Assembly: GCA_947441745.1 (NCBI GenBank)
Contig: CANEUJ010000096.1
Location: 1-6,275, forward strand
Length of the DNA stretch: 6,275 nucleotides
Origin: Neisseriaceae bacterium
GTDB taxonomy: Bacteria; Pseudomonadota; Gammaproteobacteria; Burkholderiales; UBA11063
Direction: 5' to 3'
Under the pieces are notes generated by a model that was given only the letters and a program-made list of their open reading frames with translations, was not told where the DNA came from and searched no databases. Shown here one piece after another: positions 5,940 through 6,275 of the stretch (its first letter is position 1; the number at the start of each line of letters is the position of its first letter). Made by a program: the position numbers and the translations under genes.

Positions 5940-6275
5940 TTATTTTTGATTTGTTTTTAAAAATTTACTTACAACGATCACACCACACATATTTCCAAAT
6001 ATATTAACCATAGTTCTAAACCTATCAATTATTCTATCTAATGGTAACAAAATTGAAATGGCTGATAATGGAATATTTACAATTCTAAAAATCACTACCA
6101 AACTAACTAAACTAGTTTCTGGAATTCCACCTTCAGCCATACCTCCTAAAATACACGCTAAAGCAATTAACATCTGATAACCAATTGATAAATGTATCCC
6201 TAATATCTGTGAGAAAAACAATGCTGCAGCAACTTCATACATCATCATACCACCAATATTAATTGACGCACAAAG
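5940..6275 (-). CDS. Dicarboxylate/amino-acid:cation symporter (DAACS/SDF family), C-terminal fragment
   Basis: The last 111 residues of an inner-membrane secondary transporter are present; the reading frame stays open to the right edge, so the Met codon at 6248 is internal and not a start. The order matches the end of GltPh/GltP-type carriers: transmembrane helix 7 (SINIGGMMMYE), a hydrophobic segment, re-entrant hairpin 2 (GGMAEGGIPETSLV), then helix 8 (IIDRFRTMVNIFGN). Asp84, Arg87, Thr88 and Asn91 of the fragment correspond to GltPh Asp394, Arg397, Thr398 and Asn401. The GltPh sodium-site residues Asp312 and Asp405 are replaced by Gly8 and Asn95, and Thr314 by Met10. It ends 34 bases from the shared terminator. 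Substrate is unknown; an acidic amino acid or dicarboxylate is the family default. Confidence 0.85.
   Translation of the reverse strand, partial: LCASINIGGMMMYEVAAALFFSQILGIHLSIGYQMLIALACILGGMAEGGIPETSLVSLVVIFRIVNIPLSAISILLPLDRIIDRFRTMVNIFGNMCGVIVVSKFLKTNQK

Noticed and set aside
5940..6248. Complete small membrane protein of 102 aa starting at the Met codon at 6248.
   Set aside because: The frame stays open to 6275 and the upstream codons continue the conserved helix 7 motif, so this is the tail of a larger symporter.

Overview
The window is AT-rich (by eye roughly one third G+C) with short intergenic gaps, purine-rich ribosome binding sites and gammaproteobacterial-type proteins. The Kbl and Tdh proteins look closely related to the Escherichia coli enzymes. 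Base composition plus gene content suggest a low-GC gammaproteobacterium of the Francisella group. That assignment comes from recall and composition, not from a search.

Layout. Positions 1-217 hold a perfect inverted repeat at the left edge (1-29), a strong bidirectional-looking terminator (48-78) and a promoter whose extended -10 lies inside a Zur-like palindrome (168-182). A single-gene unit follows (218-1072): a periplasmic metal-binding protein of the ZnuA/TroA (cluster A-I) class, without its ABC permease or ATPase in the window. A weak terminator (1105-1130) and an extended -10 promoter (1171-1179) separate it from a tight four-gene run on the + strand: kbl (1210-2406), tdh (2435-3499), a LysE/RhtB-family exporter (3511-4149) and an OppA-like lipoprotein (4172-5776). 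Gaps within this run are 28, 11 and 22 bases, with no terminator between genes. A hairpin with T-rich tails at 5863-5906 ends the run. On the opposite strand the C-terminal end of a dicarboxylate/amino-acid symporter (DAACS/SDF family) enters from the right edge and converges on the same hairpin.

How the genes fit together. Tdh oxidises L-threonine to 2-amino-3-ketobutyrate and Kbl cleaves that with CoA to glycine and acetyl-CoA. The LysE-type exporter could relieve excess threonine or glycine, and the OppA-like protein could bring in peptides that supply them. The enzymology is well supported; the link to the two transport proteins is inferred from the operon. The zinc/manganese-type binding protein is a separate unit, probably repressed when zinc is plentiful.

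No wholly new system is evident. The points most worth a second look are the changed cation-site residues in the symporter fragment, the H-H-E-E ligand set of the metal-binding protein beside a Zur-like operator, the two solute-binding proteins lacking local transporter partners, and the four-gene threonine/peptide operon.
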